Assembly: GCA_019353055.1 (NCBI GenBank)
Contig: JABAHL010000012.1
Span: 1-64,000 of the forward strand
DNA from: Faucicola osloensis_C
Lineage (GTDB): Bacteria > Pseudomonadota > Gammaproteobacteria > Pseudomonadales > Moraxellaceae
DNA length: 64,000 nt
Direction: 5' to 3'
Position numbers and translations under genes: made by a program. The stretch's first letter is position 1, and each line of letters starts with the position of its first letter. The notes under the pieces were generated by a model. It did no database searches. It saw nothing but the letters and a program-made list of their open reading frames with translations, and was not told where the DNA came from. Positions 51,429-60,210 of the stretch are shown here, one piece after another.

Positions 51429-51953
51429 TTATCGAGTATTGCTTTGACGTATCGCCAAAATAATCATTACCAATAAAATGCTAAAAAACCCCAATGATAA
51501 TTCTGGGATACTAAAGCCTAAAAACGTCCAGTCAATCACCGCACACTCGCCAGAACCTTTAAACACTTCTTTCAACACTTGGGCAATCGGCAACGTATCC
51601 ATCCAATAGTCTAGCCCAGGACCACACGACGGGACTTGGTCAGGTGGCAGATGTTGAATCCAGACATGGCGAATCGCCACCGCAATTGACCACAAAATTC
51701 CGAGCAGCGCGCCAAACATCAACAAAATCTTTGCCCAAACTTGTTTTGGATTGAGCAAAAAGGCGATAAACGCAAAAATCCCCATTACAATCAAACCCAC
51801 TCGCTGAAAGATACACAGCGGACACGGGTCTAATTTTACCACCCCTTGCAAATAAAAATAGGCGAAACTCATGCCAATAATGCTGGCTAACGTCAATAGT
51901 CCTGCCAGTCCCCGATAACTTAAAAAGCTGTGGGTCAATGAAGCATCACGCAT
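51429..51953 (-). CDS. dsbB: Disulfide bond formation protein B
   Basis: DsbB reoxidises DsbA and passes electrons to quinone. Four TM segments are predicted. The first periplasmic loop has LDPCPLCIFQRV with C44-x2-C47, and the second has a Cys in VPSCGPGLDYWMD and another in GSGECAVIDW, completing the two redox pairs. I chose ATG 51953 (MRDASLTHSF, 174 residues); a TTG at 51971 would add six residues and neither has a clear ribosome site. No dsbA is adjacent. Confidence 0.9.
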   Translation of the reverse strand: MRDASLTHSFLSYRGLAGLLTLASIIGMSFAYFYLQGVVKLDPCPLCIFQRVGLIVMGIFAFIAFLLNPKQVWAKILLMFGALLGILWSIAVAIRHVWIQHLPPDQVPSCGPGLDYWMDTLPIAQVLKEVFKGSGECAVIDWTFLGFSIPELSLGFFSILLVMIILAIRQSNTR

Positions 51954-52073
51954 AAAAAAACCATCAAACAATTTAGTGAAAAAGAATAAGCCAAACCATA
52001 GCGCTTAGAATTTTAGAAATTTAATCCTACAAAATAGTCAGCGCAACGATACCTGATTACTAGCACTTGCTAA

Positions 52074-53639
52074 CTAGCGAAATTGACCCACATAGGCATA
52101 AAAATCTTGTGTGTCATTTTGCTCGATATCGGCTTGCTCACGCACAGAGTCTTTGGCAAGCTGCTCAAAGTAAGTCATTTGCTCAGGGACCAATCCTTGA
52201 TGTCTTAAGCGATTGGCATGCATTTGCGCCAGTGACTTACCAAACTGCCAGCTACTATCAAAGCGTTTGGTATCGGCTAACACTTGCGCTGATAGGGTAT
52301 TGTCTGGATTTTGCGCTTTTGCCATCATCGATTGCCACGCGTTACGGTAATCATTGCTACCATAGGTGACATCCATGAGTTCTGATAGCTTACGCATACC
52401 GAGTAAATGCTGTAGTAGCCAGTCTTTAAACGCAACTTGCCCCGCTACTGTATCAATCATTAAGTTTGGCTCGCGCCCTTGATTGACAATTTTTTCTTGA
52501 TTTTGAGCAAGTAGGGCATCTTCCTCGGGCAATAAGTCAGGACTATCGAGCAATAGGCAGTACAATGCCAAAATTTCCATAAAACAGGCAGTATTTAAGC
52601 TGATACCGATTTCGCTATACGGATCTAAGTCAATCGCTCGGAGTTCCACATAAGCGATACCGCGCTTGGCTAACGCATCACTGGGGTTTTCGCCAGGTTG
52701 GGTGATTTGTTTGGGTCGAATCGGGCTGTAGTACTCGTTTTCAATCTGCAAAATATGGTCATTGATTTGAATGGGATAGCCATTATCGTCATCGAGTCCC
52801 AACGCGGTAAAATTAGGATGCGGCGTGTGGATGGCATTACGCAAACCTGCGACATATTCATCGAGACTGTTGTAGCGGATATCTAAATCATCTTGTACGC
52901 TATTTTGGTAACCCAGTTTCCCCATACGCAGAGAGGTAGCATTAGGTAAATAGTAAGTTGATGCGTTCATTGGCTTTAGCGTGTGCTCGCGACCCTTTAA
53001 AAAACACGCACATACGGCAGGACTTGCACCAACCAAGTACAGCACCATACCACTTAGACGCTTAAAGTTACGAATCAGACCCAAGTATTTTTCATTTTTA
53101 AATTCAGTTAATAGCTGGGTATCACCTAACTGCTGTTGCCAAGCGGTGAATAAATTATCACCAAATGATAAATTATAATGCAGTCCTGCAATGGTCTGCA
53201 TACGGCGACCATAGCGGATGCCTAGACCGTGACGATAGAGGGTTTTTAATCTACCTGAGTTTGAGGTGCCATAGTCGGCCAGCAAAATATCTTCATCGCC
53301 CGAAATCATACAGGGCATTGACATCGACCAAAACAGCTCGTCATCGGTCAAAGCATTTTGTACCACAATATGCAAATCACGCAGCATATCAAGCGCTTCT
53401 TTCACCGTGGGTTTTGGCTCAGTAATTAGCTCTAACAAGCTTTCGGCATAATCAGTAGTGATAAAAGGGTGGGTGAGTTTTGAGCCAAGCTTTGCCGGGT
53501 GTGGGGTAGTGGCGATATATCCCTCAGGGCTCATACGTAAGCCTTCTTTTTCGATACCCCGTAGCATGCCATGAATGTTTTCAGCGGTCAGCCAAGAAGG
53601 TAGCTGCAAAGAAGTACAAGTTTGAGTCGCTTGGGTCAT
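52074..53639 (-). CDS. gshA: Glutamate-cysteine ligase (class 1, gamma-proteobacterial)
   Basis: GshA joins glutamate and cysteine in the first step of glutathione synthesis. The 521-residue protein has GIEKEGLRMSPEGYI with the active-site Glu residues, FITTDYAESLLELITEP, and GLHYNLSFGDNLF. AYVELRAIDLDPYSEIGI comes next, with a conserved Arg/Asp pattern. These are signatures of the E. coli-type enzyme. It is monocistronic on the minus strand, following the Roadblock-like gene by about 210 bases. Confidence 0.96.
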   Translation of the reverse strand: MTQATQTCTSLQLPSWLTAENIHGMLRGIEKEGLRMSPEGYIATTPHPAKLGSKLTHPFITTDYAESLLELITEPKPTVKEALDMLRDLHIVVQNALTDDELFWSMSMPCMISGDEDILLADYGTSNSGRLKTLYRHGLGIRYGRRMQTIAGLHYNLSFGDNLFTAWQQQLGDTQLLTEFKNEKYLGLIRNFKRLSGMVLYLVGASPAVCACFLKGREHTLKPMNASTYYLPNATSLRMGKLGYQNSVQDDLDIRYNSLDEYVAGLRNAIHTPHPNFTALGLDDDNGYPIQINDHILQIENEYYSPIRPKQITQPGENPSDALAKRGIAYVELRAIDLDPYSEIGISLNTACFMEILALYCLLLDSPDLLPEEDALLAQNQEKIVNQGREPNLMIDTVAGQVAFKDWLLQHLLGMRKLSELMDVTYGSNDYRNAWQSMMAKAQNPDNTLSAQVLADTKRFDSSWQFGKSLAQMHANRLRHQGLVPEQMTYFEQLAKDSVREQADIEQNDTQDFYAYVGQFR

Positions 53640-53751
53640 AGTTATCCTAAAATTATTTTTAATTGTGTGAAATTATGCCACCAAATTTATACAAACACTA
53701 TCAAAATATCGTGATGACGAAATTACCAATTGCGATAATTGCCAAACGTAA

Positions 53752-53783
53752 AAAACCCACAGTAAATACCGTGGGTATGATAA
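53752..53783 (-). terminator. Intrinsic terminator of the Roadblock-like gene
   Basis: ACCCAC (53755-53760) and GTGGGT (53771-53776), extended by further weak pairs, form a hairpin. On the minus strand it is followed by a six-T run. Confidence 0.65.
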
Positions 53784-53851
53784 AAACTATCGTATTACTC
53801 GATTAAGTGGTAATTTTTATCTGACATCTGTCACTTTTAATCAAAAAAGCA

Positions 53852-54208
53852 TTAAGAGAAATCTAATTCAGTCTCAAACCCTTTTAATTCATGACGCGCC
53901 ATAGCTAGGTTTGATTTTTGGCGATCAAGTACTAGGTACAAAAATAGGTTTTCGTTACGTACTAGCGGACGGATTAAGTGATATTGTTTACTTAATGTGA
54001 TTAGGATATCTTCGATCTTGTCGTTAAGACCTAATGCTTTAGAAGTTTTACGTTTTGCACGTACCACTTCAGTGTTACCCGCTGCTGCAACTTCAAGGTC
54101 GATACCATTACCTGTTGTGGCAAGGGCTAGGCCTGATTCGCTGTCAACCAATGCAGCTGCAATGAAACCGTCGATGTTATTGAGTGAGTCTAAAGATAAT
54201 TTAGCCAT
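53852..54208 (-). CDS. Roadblock/LC7-like small protein
   Basis: The 118-residue protein has the pattern IDGFIAAALVDSESGLALATTG in its N-terminal half and EDILITLSKQYHLIRPL followed by LFLYLVLDRQKSNLAMARHEL in its C-terminal half. This fits a single Roadblock/LC7 profilin-like fold. Such proteins in bacteria often pair with small GTPases (MglB/MglA) or act as regulatory partners; no GTPase gene is adjacent. A good AAGGAG ribosome site precedes the start. A similar protein is, as I recall, widespread in Moraxellaceae, but its role is not known to me. Confidence 0.7.
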   Translation of the reverse strand: MAKLSLDSLNNIDGFIAAALVDSESGLALATTGNGIDLEVAAAGNTEVVRAKRKTSKALGLNDKIEDILITLSKQYHLIRPLVRNENLFLYLVLDRQKSNLAMARHELKGFETELDFS

Positions 54209-54605
54209 GATAAGGCTCCTTGGTATTATTAAATTAGTAATAAAGATTGCTTAATAATCATGCTTAGCTAACAAACTTAAATCATTAACACATTTAACAT
54301 TAAGTAATTAACAACAATAAATTAATATCAACCAATATTAGGGTACTTGTTGATAACACGGTTAAGTGTCAGCACGCTGTTGATAAAACCATTATTACGG
54401 ATAAAGGCTAACGATACAAATCAAATCTGATAAACGCTGAAAAAATGTAGATGATTTTGTTCAAAGATAAAAAATACAGGATAAACGAAAATTAAAAGGC
54501 TAAAATTAACAGTTGCTGACTATATTTAAGACAGAATTTAAGCTAAAGCCTTTTAATTGTTCAAGCCAACTAGATAAAGAAACCCAGTAAAATTAGCCAC
54601 TAAAG
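54209..54605. other. 397-bp AT-rich gap between the Roadblock-like gene and erpA
   Basis: No gene is apparent. Two copies of TGTTGATAA (54348-54356 and 54378-54386), a one-mismatch DnaA-box match on the minus strand, lie exactly 30 bases apart. They could be weak DnaA sites or chance in AT-rich DNA. The Roadblock-like promoter must be here. Confidence 0.45.
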
Positions 54606-54962
54606 CTAGATAGAAAATGACGAACCACAACCACAAGTCGTGGTGGCGTTTGGATTGTTGACGGTAAAACGCGAGCCTTCTAATCCTTCCACGTAATCAA
54701 TGGTTGAGCCATGTAGATATTGGTAGCTCAAACTATCAACGACCAATGCTACGTCATCGTTGCTAAAGGTAGCATCATCATCGCCCAAGTTTTCTTCAAA
54801 ATTAAAACCATACGAAAAACCTGAACAGCCACCACCCGTCACATATACCCGTAGCATCAAGTCGTTATTGCCTTCTGAATCACGTAGGTTACGCACTTTT
54901 TTGGCAGCATTATCGGTCAAGGTCATGCCATCAACCATACTATCAGTTACGGTATCACTCAT
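54606..54962 (-). CDS. erpA: Iron-sulfur cluster insertion protein ErpA
   Basis: ErpA is an A-type carrier that delivers Fe-S clusters to apoproteins. I start at ATG 54962 (MSDTVTDSMVDGM, 118 residues) with AAGGA eight bases upstream, although the frame is open to 55034. The three cluster-binding cysteines are in VTGGGCSGFSYGF and in TTCGCGSSFSI at the C-terminus. It diverges from yheS across a short 109-bp gap. Confidence 0.94.
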   Translation of the reverse strand: MSDTVTDSMVDGMTLTDNAAKKVRNLRDSEGNNDLMLRVYVTGGGCSGFSYGFNFEENLGDDDATFSNDDVALVVDSLSYQYLHGSTIDYVEGLEGSRFTVNNPNATTTCGCGSSFSI

Positions 54963-55071
54963 CGGGGTATTCCTTATAAAAACTTTTTTCTTATTATGGG
55001 GTGCTTGCTTTATACTATCAAGAATTTTTCCCATTTAATTTTAGTCAAATTTTTTGAGTTTTGAGCCGATT

Positions 55072-57045
55072 ATGATAGAACTAAAAGATGCCAGTATTCG
55101 CCGTGATGGGCGGGTATTATTTAAAGATGTTAATTTGCAAATCCATCCAGGTTGGAAAATCGGGTTAACAGGCAACAATGGCACAGGTAAATCCAGTTTT
55201 TTTGCGACGCTATTGAACCAAAAAGGCGAAGGCGAATTGGCACTCGACACAGGCAGTCTATCGGTTCCCAACAGTTGGCAAATCGGTCATATGGCGCAAG
55301 AGATTGAAACCACTGACCAGTCGGCGATAGATTTTGTGTTGAGTGGCGACCAAGAATACTTTGAGCTGCAAGATAAGATTAACCATCCAGATACCTTGTC
55401 AGAAGATGAGCTTGCCCATGTGCACGCGCGCTTTGATGATATCCATGGCTATAGTATCCCTGCAAAAGCCTCCCAAATCATGACAGGACTTGGGTTTAAT
55501 GTCGCCCAAGAAAGCCAACCTGTAAGTAGTTTTTCAGGGGGCTGGCGTATGCGCCTAAACCTTGCCAAAACCTTAATGAGCCGTGCGGATTTATTGTTAC
55601 TTGATGAACCGACCAATCACTTGGATTTAGATGCCATCTTATGGCTTGAAGAATGGCTCAAAGCCTATGACGGCACGCTACTCATGATTTCGCATGACCA
55701 AGCGTTTTTGGATAATGTGGTGAGCAATATCTTGCACATTGAAAACCAACAAATGACCCTTTATACAGGCAATTACAGCACCTTTGTGCGTACCCGCAGT
55801 GAACGCCTAGCCCAGCAGCAGCAACAGTTTGAAAAACAGCAAGAAACCCGTGCCCACCTTGAAGATTTTATCCGCCGTTTTAAAGCCAAAGCCTCCAAAG
55901 CCAAACAAGCGCAAGCCCGTGTCAAACAGCTAGAACGGATGACCGAGCTAGCGCCTATCATGGCGGATAATCCGTTTCAGTTTCGTTTCAAATCCCCTGT
56001 GCAATTAACATCGCCATTATTGGTGCTAGACAATGCCAGTGTGGGTTACAATGGTGTAGCCCTCATCGAGAATATTCGCCTACAAATTACCCCTGACAGC
56101 CGTATCGGTCTGCTAGGGATGAATGGCGCAGGCAAATCAACGGTCATTAAAGGGTTGGTGGGTGAGTTGCCTATCTTGTCTGGGACGCGTAAAGCCGCAG
56201 ACAGTTTGGTACTAGGGTATTTTAACCAACACCAAATGGATAGCCTCGATGGCGAAGCATCACCCATGTTGATGCTACAGCGTCTCGCAGGCAAAACCTC
56301 AGACGCTGATTTACGCGCGTTTTTAGGTAGTTTTGACTTTCGCGGTGAGCGCATTGATACCAAAAGCAAGTTATTCTCTGGCGGCGAGCGGGCAAGACTC
56401 ACCCTTGCACTCATTGTATGGCAGCGCCCCAATGTTTTGGTATTAGACGAGCCGACCAACCACCTAGACTTGGAGATGCGGCAAGCATTGAGCATGGCCT
56501 TGCAAGAATTTGAAGGGGCGGTCATTCTGGTGTCACATGACCGAGAAATGATAGCCAATGTTTGCGATGAGCTATATTTGGTGCATGACGGGCAATGTAA
56601 CATCTTTGACAATGACATCGCTTATTATAGTCAGTGGTTATCACAAACCCGTAAACAGCAAGCCAAACAAGCGAGCGACAATAAAAAGCTCGAAGACAAA
56701 AAATTAGCTGACCATAAAACAGATGTTTCACGTGAAACATCTAACGTACCCAATGCGTTATCCAAAGAAGAACAACGCAAAAAATCCGCTGAACAGCGTA
56801 AACTCACCGCGCCCATTCGTAAAAAAATCGAAAACGATGAGAAACAGCTAGAAAAATTGGGCGAAAAACTGGCGAAAATTGAAGAACAGTTAGGCGATAG
56901 TAGTTTGTACGAGGATAGCCGAAAAGTGGATTTGTTAACATTGCTTGATGAGCAGACGGCATTAAAAAGTGACATTGAAACAGTCGAGGAGCAGGTGATG
57001 ACTTTGATGATGGCACTCGAAGACATCGAAAATAATTTTAACTAG
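55072..57045 (+). CDS. yheS: ABC-F family ATPase YheS
   Basis: ABC-F proteins act on ribosomes or as soluble ATPases rather than transporters. The 657-residue protein has two ABC domains, with Walker A GNNGTGKSS and GMNGAGKST, signatures SGGWRMRLNLA and SGGERARLTLA, and LLLLDEPTNHLDLDAI and LVLDEPTNHLDLEM. A KAKASKAKQAQARVKQLERM linker joins them. The C-terminal coiled coil (about 560-650) fits YheS. ATG 55072 is chosen over TTG 55054; neither has a strong ribosome site. A perfect parS at 56724 encodes DVSRETS in the poorly conserved linker before the coiled coil. Confidence 0.93.
   Translation: MIELKDASIRRDGRVLFKDVNLQIHPGWKIGLTGNNGTGKSSFFATLLNQKGEGELALDTGSLSVPNSWQIGHMAQEIETTDQSAIDFVLSGDQEYFELQDKINHPDTLSEDELAHVHARFDDIHGYSIPAKASQIMTGLGFNVAQESQPVSSFSGGWRMRLNLAKTLMSRADLLLLDEPTNHLDLDAILWLEEWLKAYDGTLLMISHDQAFLDNVVSNILHIENQQMTLYTGNYSTFVRTRSERLAQQQQQFEKQQETRAHLEDFIRRFKAKASKAKQAQARVKQLERMTELAPIMADNPFQFRFKSPVQLTSPLLVLDNASVGYNGVALIENIRLQITPDSRIGLLGMNGAGKSTVIKGLVGELPILSGTRKAADSLVLGYFNQHQMDSLDGEASPMLMLQRLAGKTSDADLRAFLGSFDFRGERIDTKSKLFSGGERARLTLALIVWQRPNVLVLDEPTNHLDLEMRQALSMALQEFEGAVILVSHDREMIANVCDELYLVHDGQCNIFDNDIAYYSQWLSQTRKQQAKQASDNKKLEDKKLADHKTDVSRETSNVPNALSKEEQRKKSAEQRKLTAPIRKKIENDEKQLEKLGEKLAKIEEQLGDSSLYEDSRKVDLLTLLDEQTALKSDIETVEEQVMTLMMALEDIENNFN
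56724..56739. other. parS site (perfect) inside yheS
   Basis: TGTTTCACGTGAAACA, perfect palindrome, 16 kb to the right of dnaA; it is the rightmost copy in the window. Confidence 0.9.
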
Positions 57046-57050
57046 CCAAT

Positions 57051-57078
57051 AAAAAAGACAGCCTAGACTGTCTTTTTT
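57051..57078. terminator. Bidirectional terminator between yheS and the Prx-Grx gene
   Basis: AAAAAAGACAG and CTGTCTTTTTT form a perfect stem around CCTAGA with tracts on both strands. Confidence 0.87.
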
Positions 57079-57092
57079 TATTTAATCAAACA

Positions 57093-57839
57093 TTATTGTG
57101 CATCAGCAAAGTATTTTTGCAAGTCATCATTACCACCGATGTGTTTGCCACCGATAAACACCTGTGGGGTGGTTTCACGACCAGTAATGGCTCGCACTGA
57201 GGTAATACTGGCATCTTTACCAAGTACAATTTCTTCAAACTCGAAACCTTTTTCGGTTAACGTTTCTTTGGCTTTGGTACAATATGGGCAACCAGGCTTG
57301 GTAAAAATACAGACAGAGGGTTTGTCTTGCCAGTTTGGGTCAATATATTTAATCATGGTATCGGCATCTGATACTTCGTATGGGTCATCACTGCCGCTGT
57401 CTTGGGGTTCGTCAAAGATTTTGACGATTTTACCATCATCGACCAGCATCGAATAACGCCATGAACGTTTGCCAAACCCAATTGCTGAGTCATCAATTAA
57501 GCGTCCCATCGCTTCGGCAAACTCACCGTTCCCATCTGGAATCATGGTCACATTGCTACAGTCTTGGTCTTTAGCCCAAGCATTCATAACAAAGGTATCA
57601 TTGACCGAGACGCACACGATGTCATCAACGCCTAGTTTGGCAAATTCAGTTGCCAATTCATTATAGCGGGGTAAATGCAGTGATGAACACGTTGGTGTAA
57701 ATGCCCCAGGTAAGGCGAATAATACTACTTTTTTGCCTTTAAATAATTCATCCGTGCTAATATCTACCCATTTGCCTTGCTGTTGGGTATGGAAAATCAC
57801 GCTTGGCACTTGTTTGCCAATCATATCGCTAAACGCCAT
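57093..57839 (-). CDS. Peroxiredoxin-glutaredoxin fusion (hybrid Prx5/PGdx)
   Basis: This 248-residue fusion reduces hydroperoxides with glutathione through its own glutaredoxin domain, as shown for Haemophilus PGdx. The Prx5-like domain (1-165) has the peroxidatic C51 in FALPGAFTPTCSSLHLP. The Grx domain (about 172-248) has the redox motif CPYC (C184, C187), TTPQVFIGGKHIGG and a short C-terminal helix. It depends on the glutathione pool made by gshA, encoded nearby. It has its own promoter region and terminator. OxyR control is typical for the family but no site was identified. Confidence 0.94.
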   Translation of the reverse strand: MAFSDMIGKQVPSVIFHTQQQGKWVDISTDELFKGKKVVLFALPGAFTPTCSSLHLPRYNELATEFAKLGVDDIVCVSVNDTFVMNAWAKDQDCSNVTMIPDGNGEFAEAMGRLIDDSAIGFGKRSWRYSMLVDDGKIVKIFDEPQDSGSDDPYEVSDADTMIKYIDPNWQDKPSVCIFTKPGCPYCTKAKETLTEKGFEFEEIVLGKDASITSVRAITGRETTPQVFIGGKHIGGNDDLQKYFADAQ

Positions 57840-58118
57840 GTCCTACTCCTTATTATCGTAAATTGTTATACTACATTTTTTAGTAAATGACCTATTTGCT
57901 TAATCATTATACAAACAAATAAGGTAAAAAACTGTAATCAGCGTGATTAAAAAGTTAATTATCTTAATTAGTATTTTAAATCATAATATCATTTATGATT
58001 TATTTTATATGATTATCTGTGGTGATAACAGCCGATTAATTGTTAAAAATTGACAAAATCAGTTATGATAGGGCAAATTTTTTAGATTTTATTCAACAAA
58101 TTTGATAAGGAAAACCTC

Positions 58119-58607
58119 ATGCCATCATTTGACGTGGTTTCAGAGTTACAGTTATTTGAAGTTAAACATGCCGTGCAAAATACCGAGAAAGAAATCGCCA
58201 CTCGCTTTGATTTTAAAGGCAGCGATATTAAAGTCGAACTGAATGAGAAAGACAAAAAAATCACCATCACCGCAGACAATGAGTTGCAGATGGAAAACGT
58301 GTATGCCATGCTTGAGAAAAACATGATAAAACGTGGGGTGGATTTGCAGTCACTCGACCCACAGGATAATCAAGGCTCGGGCAAACAAATGAAAAAGGTG
58401 GTCAATCTCAAAGATGGACTTGATGGCGATACTGCCAAAAAAATCAGTAAGGCATTAAAAGAGTCGGATTTGAAAGTATCGGCAGCGATTCAAGGCGATA
58501 AAATACGAGTCAATGATAAGAAAAAAGACACGCTACAGCAAGCGATGGCGTTTTTGAAAGAAAAACAATTTGGTGTGCCACTGCAATTTAATAATTTTAA
58601 AGACTAA
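58119..58607 (+). CDS. yajQ: YajQ family nucleotide-binding protein
   Basis: The 162-residue protein has the family start MPSFDVVSELQLFEVKHAV, then TEKEIATRFDFKGSDIKVEL, QAMAFLKEKQFGVPLQFNNF at the end and two ferredoxin-like repeats. YajQ proteins bind nucleotides, and some bind cyclic di-GMP in Xanthomonas; the role here is not known. A good AAGGAAAACC ribosome site precedes the start. It is monocistronic with a hairpin terminator. Confidence 0.94.
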   Translation: MPSFDVVSELQLFEVKHAVQNTEKEIATRFDFKGSDIKVELNEKDKKITITADNELQMENVYAMLEKNMIKRGVDLQSLDPQDNQGSGKQMKKVVNLKDGLDGDTAKKISKALKESDLKVSAAIQGDKIRVNDKKKDTLQQAMAFLKEKQFGVPLQFNNFKD

Positions 58608-58637
58608 AACGCAAAAATTAGTACAAAACAACTAGCA

Positions 58638-58675
58638 TAAAAAAAGCCCTTGTTTCAAACAGGGCTTTTATTTTT
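58638..58675. terminator. Bidirectional terminator between yajQ and hisB
   Basis: AAAAAGCCCT and AGGGCTTTTA form a stem around TGTTTCAAAC, with A and T tracts for both convergent genes. Confidence 0.83.
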
Positions 58676-58686
58676 ACAGGTTGCTA

Positions 58687-59289
58687 TTAAAGACTTTCTT
58701 TCGTACTCGGCAATCTATCGAGTGCCCTTTCATCATATTCCACTGCCATGCGCAGCGCACGAGCAAACGCTTTAAACGTACTTTCAATTTGGTGATGGCT
58801 GTTTTTGCCTTTCAAATTATCCAAATGAATAGTTATCATGGCATGATTGACAAAGCCATAGAAAAATTCACTGAACAAATCCACATCAAACGCACCAATC
58901 ATCGCACGGGTAAACGGGATATCCATGTGCAGTCCAGGGCGCCCTGAAATATCCACTACCGCACGGGAGAGGCTTTCATCAAGCGGGGCATAAAAATGCC
59001 CATAACGCACGATGCCTTTTTTATTCCCAATCGCTTGTTTGAAGGCTTGACCTAGCGTGATACCGACATCTTCGACGCTGTGATGGTCGTCAATGTGGGT
59101 GTCACCGTTACAGGTAATATCCATGTCAATTAAGCCATGTCGTTTGATTTGGTCAAGCATATGGTCAAGAAATGGCACGCCCGTGTCAATGTTGCCTTGA
59201 CCGGTACCGTCAAGGTTGATAGACACGGTAATTTGGGTTTCGGCGGTATTTCGTGTGACGGTGGCGATACGCGATGGGCGAGTGGTCAT
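58687..59289 (-). CDS. hisB: Imidazoleglycerol-phosphate dehydratase
   Basis: HisB dehydrates imidazole-glycerol phosphate in histidine synthesis. The 200-residue monofunctional form, without the phosphatase domain of the enteric enzyme, has TGVPFLDHMLDQIKRHG, the metal-binding DIHIDDHH-type segment GDTHIDDHHSVEDVGI and its repeat NSHHQIESTFKAFARAL. It stands 23 bases after def on the same strand, an unusual pairing, and no other his gene is in the window. Confidence 0.96.
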   Translation of the reverse strand: MTTRPSRIATVTRNTAETQITVSINLDGTGQGNIDTGVPFLDHMLDQIKRHGLIDMDITCNGDTHIDDHHSVEDVGITLGQAFKQAIGNKKGIVRYGHFYAPLDESLSRAVVDISGRPGLHMDIPFTRAMIGAFDVDLFSEFFYGFVNHAMITIHLDNLKGKNSHHQIESTFKAFARALRMAVEYDERALDRLPSTKESL

Positions 59290-59312
59290 GGTTTTCCCTT
59301 ATGAGTTAAAAA

Positions 59313-59843
59313 TCACAATCTTTTATGTTCAGCATCTTTTTCACGCTGTTTGACAACTTTACGCACTTTATCACGCGCACGGTCTTGTTTGAGCTTGGAT
59401 AAATAATCCACAAAAACTTTACCATTTAAGTGGTCGATTTCATGTTGGATACATACGGCAAGTAGGCCTTGTGCTTCTTCAACGAACGGATTGCCCTGCG
59501 CGTCGAGTGCCTCAATTCTGACATGTTTGGGTCTATCGACTTTGTCATAATACTCTGGCACAGACAAACACCCTTCTTCGTAGCTATATAATTCATCGGC
59601 TAACGGGGTGATAACAGGGTTGATAAACACCCGAGGCTGGCTGCCATCTTCAGATAAGTCCATCACCACCAATTGAATGTGCTCATCCACTTGTGTCGCC
59701 GCCAGACCAATACCTTTGGCGGCATACATGGTTTCAAACATATCATCAATCAAGGTTTTTAGATCATCATCAAAGTGGGTGACAGGCTTGGCAAGGGTAC
59801 GAAGTCTCGGATCTGGGTAATTTAAAATGGTACGTAAAGTCAT
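59313..59843 (-). CDS. def: Peptide deformylase
   Basis: Def removes the N-formyl group from nascent proteins. The three motifs are GIGLAATQVD, EEGCLSVPE (metal Cys) and QHEIDHLNGKVF (two metal His and the catalytic Glu). The 176-residue length is normal. It is divergent from the LysM-dprA-tsaC group and upstream of hisB; the usual partner fmt is 30 kb away. Confidence 0.96.
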   Translation of the reverse strand: MTLRTILNYPDPRLRTLAKPVTHFDDDLKTLIDDMFETMYAAKGIGLAATQVDEHIQLVVMDLSEDGSQPRVFINPVITPLADELYSYEEGCLSVPEYYDKVDRPKHVRIEALDAQGNPFVEEAQGLLAVCIQHEIDHLNGKVFVDYLSKLKQDRARDKVRKVVKQREKDAEHKRL

Positions 59844-60210
59844 AATCTATCAACTGTTAATAAGGCAAATAATAAGGCAAAAATTCTCTAAAAAAATTGG
59901 CATAGGGTAACGCAAACGCTAAAGTTTGGCTACTATAACTTATATATAGGTGCAAACCAATCGCTTCACAATAGCAAATAATCAATGATAATGATTGAGT
60001 GATTAAAATCTACCAAATCATTTAAAAAACGATTTAAAGAGAAAATTTGTCAAGCCCCAATTATTTTATGCTATGCTAACCAAAATTTACATAGTGCAAA
60101 TTATGGGTGATTTTGCGACACATAACACAACATTTGGCTATGATTTTAATAAGTGATGGTAAAGAGTATGCCATTTAAAGCGTTAAGCGGTTAACCTTGA
60201 GCATTGGGCT
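59844..60210. other. 367-bp gap between def and the LysM gene
   Basis: No gene was found. An inverted repeat, TCAAT-GATAATG-ATTGA (59982-59998), has a weak resemblance to a Fur box. TATGCTATGCTAA (60068-60080) could be part of a promoter. Both are tentative. Confidence 0.4.

Noticed and set aside
52067..52369. 100-residue plus-strand frame opposite the gshA 3' end
   Set aside because: Overlaps gshA completely and shows no recognisable domain; the gshA C-terminus is conserved on the other strand.
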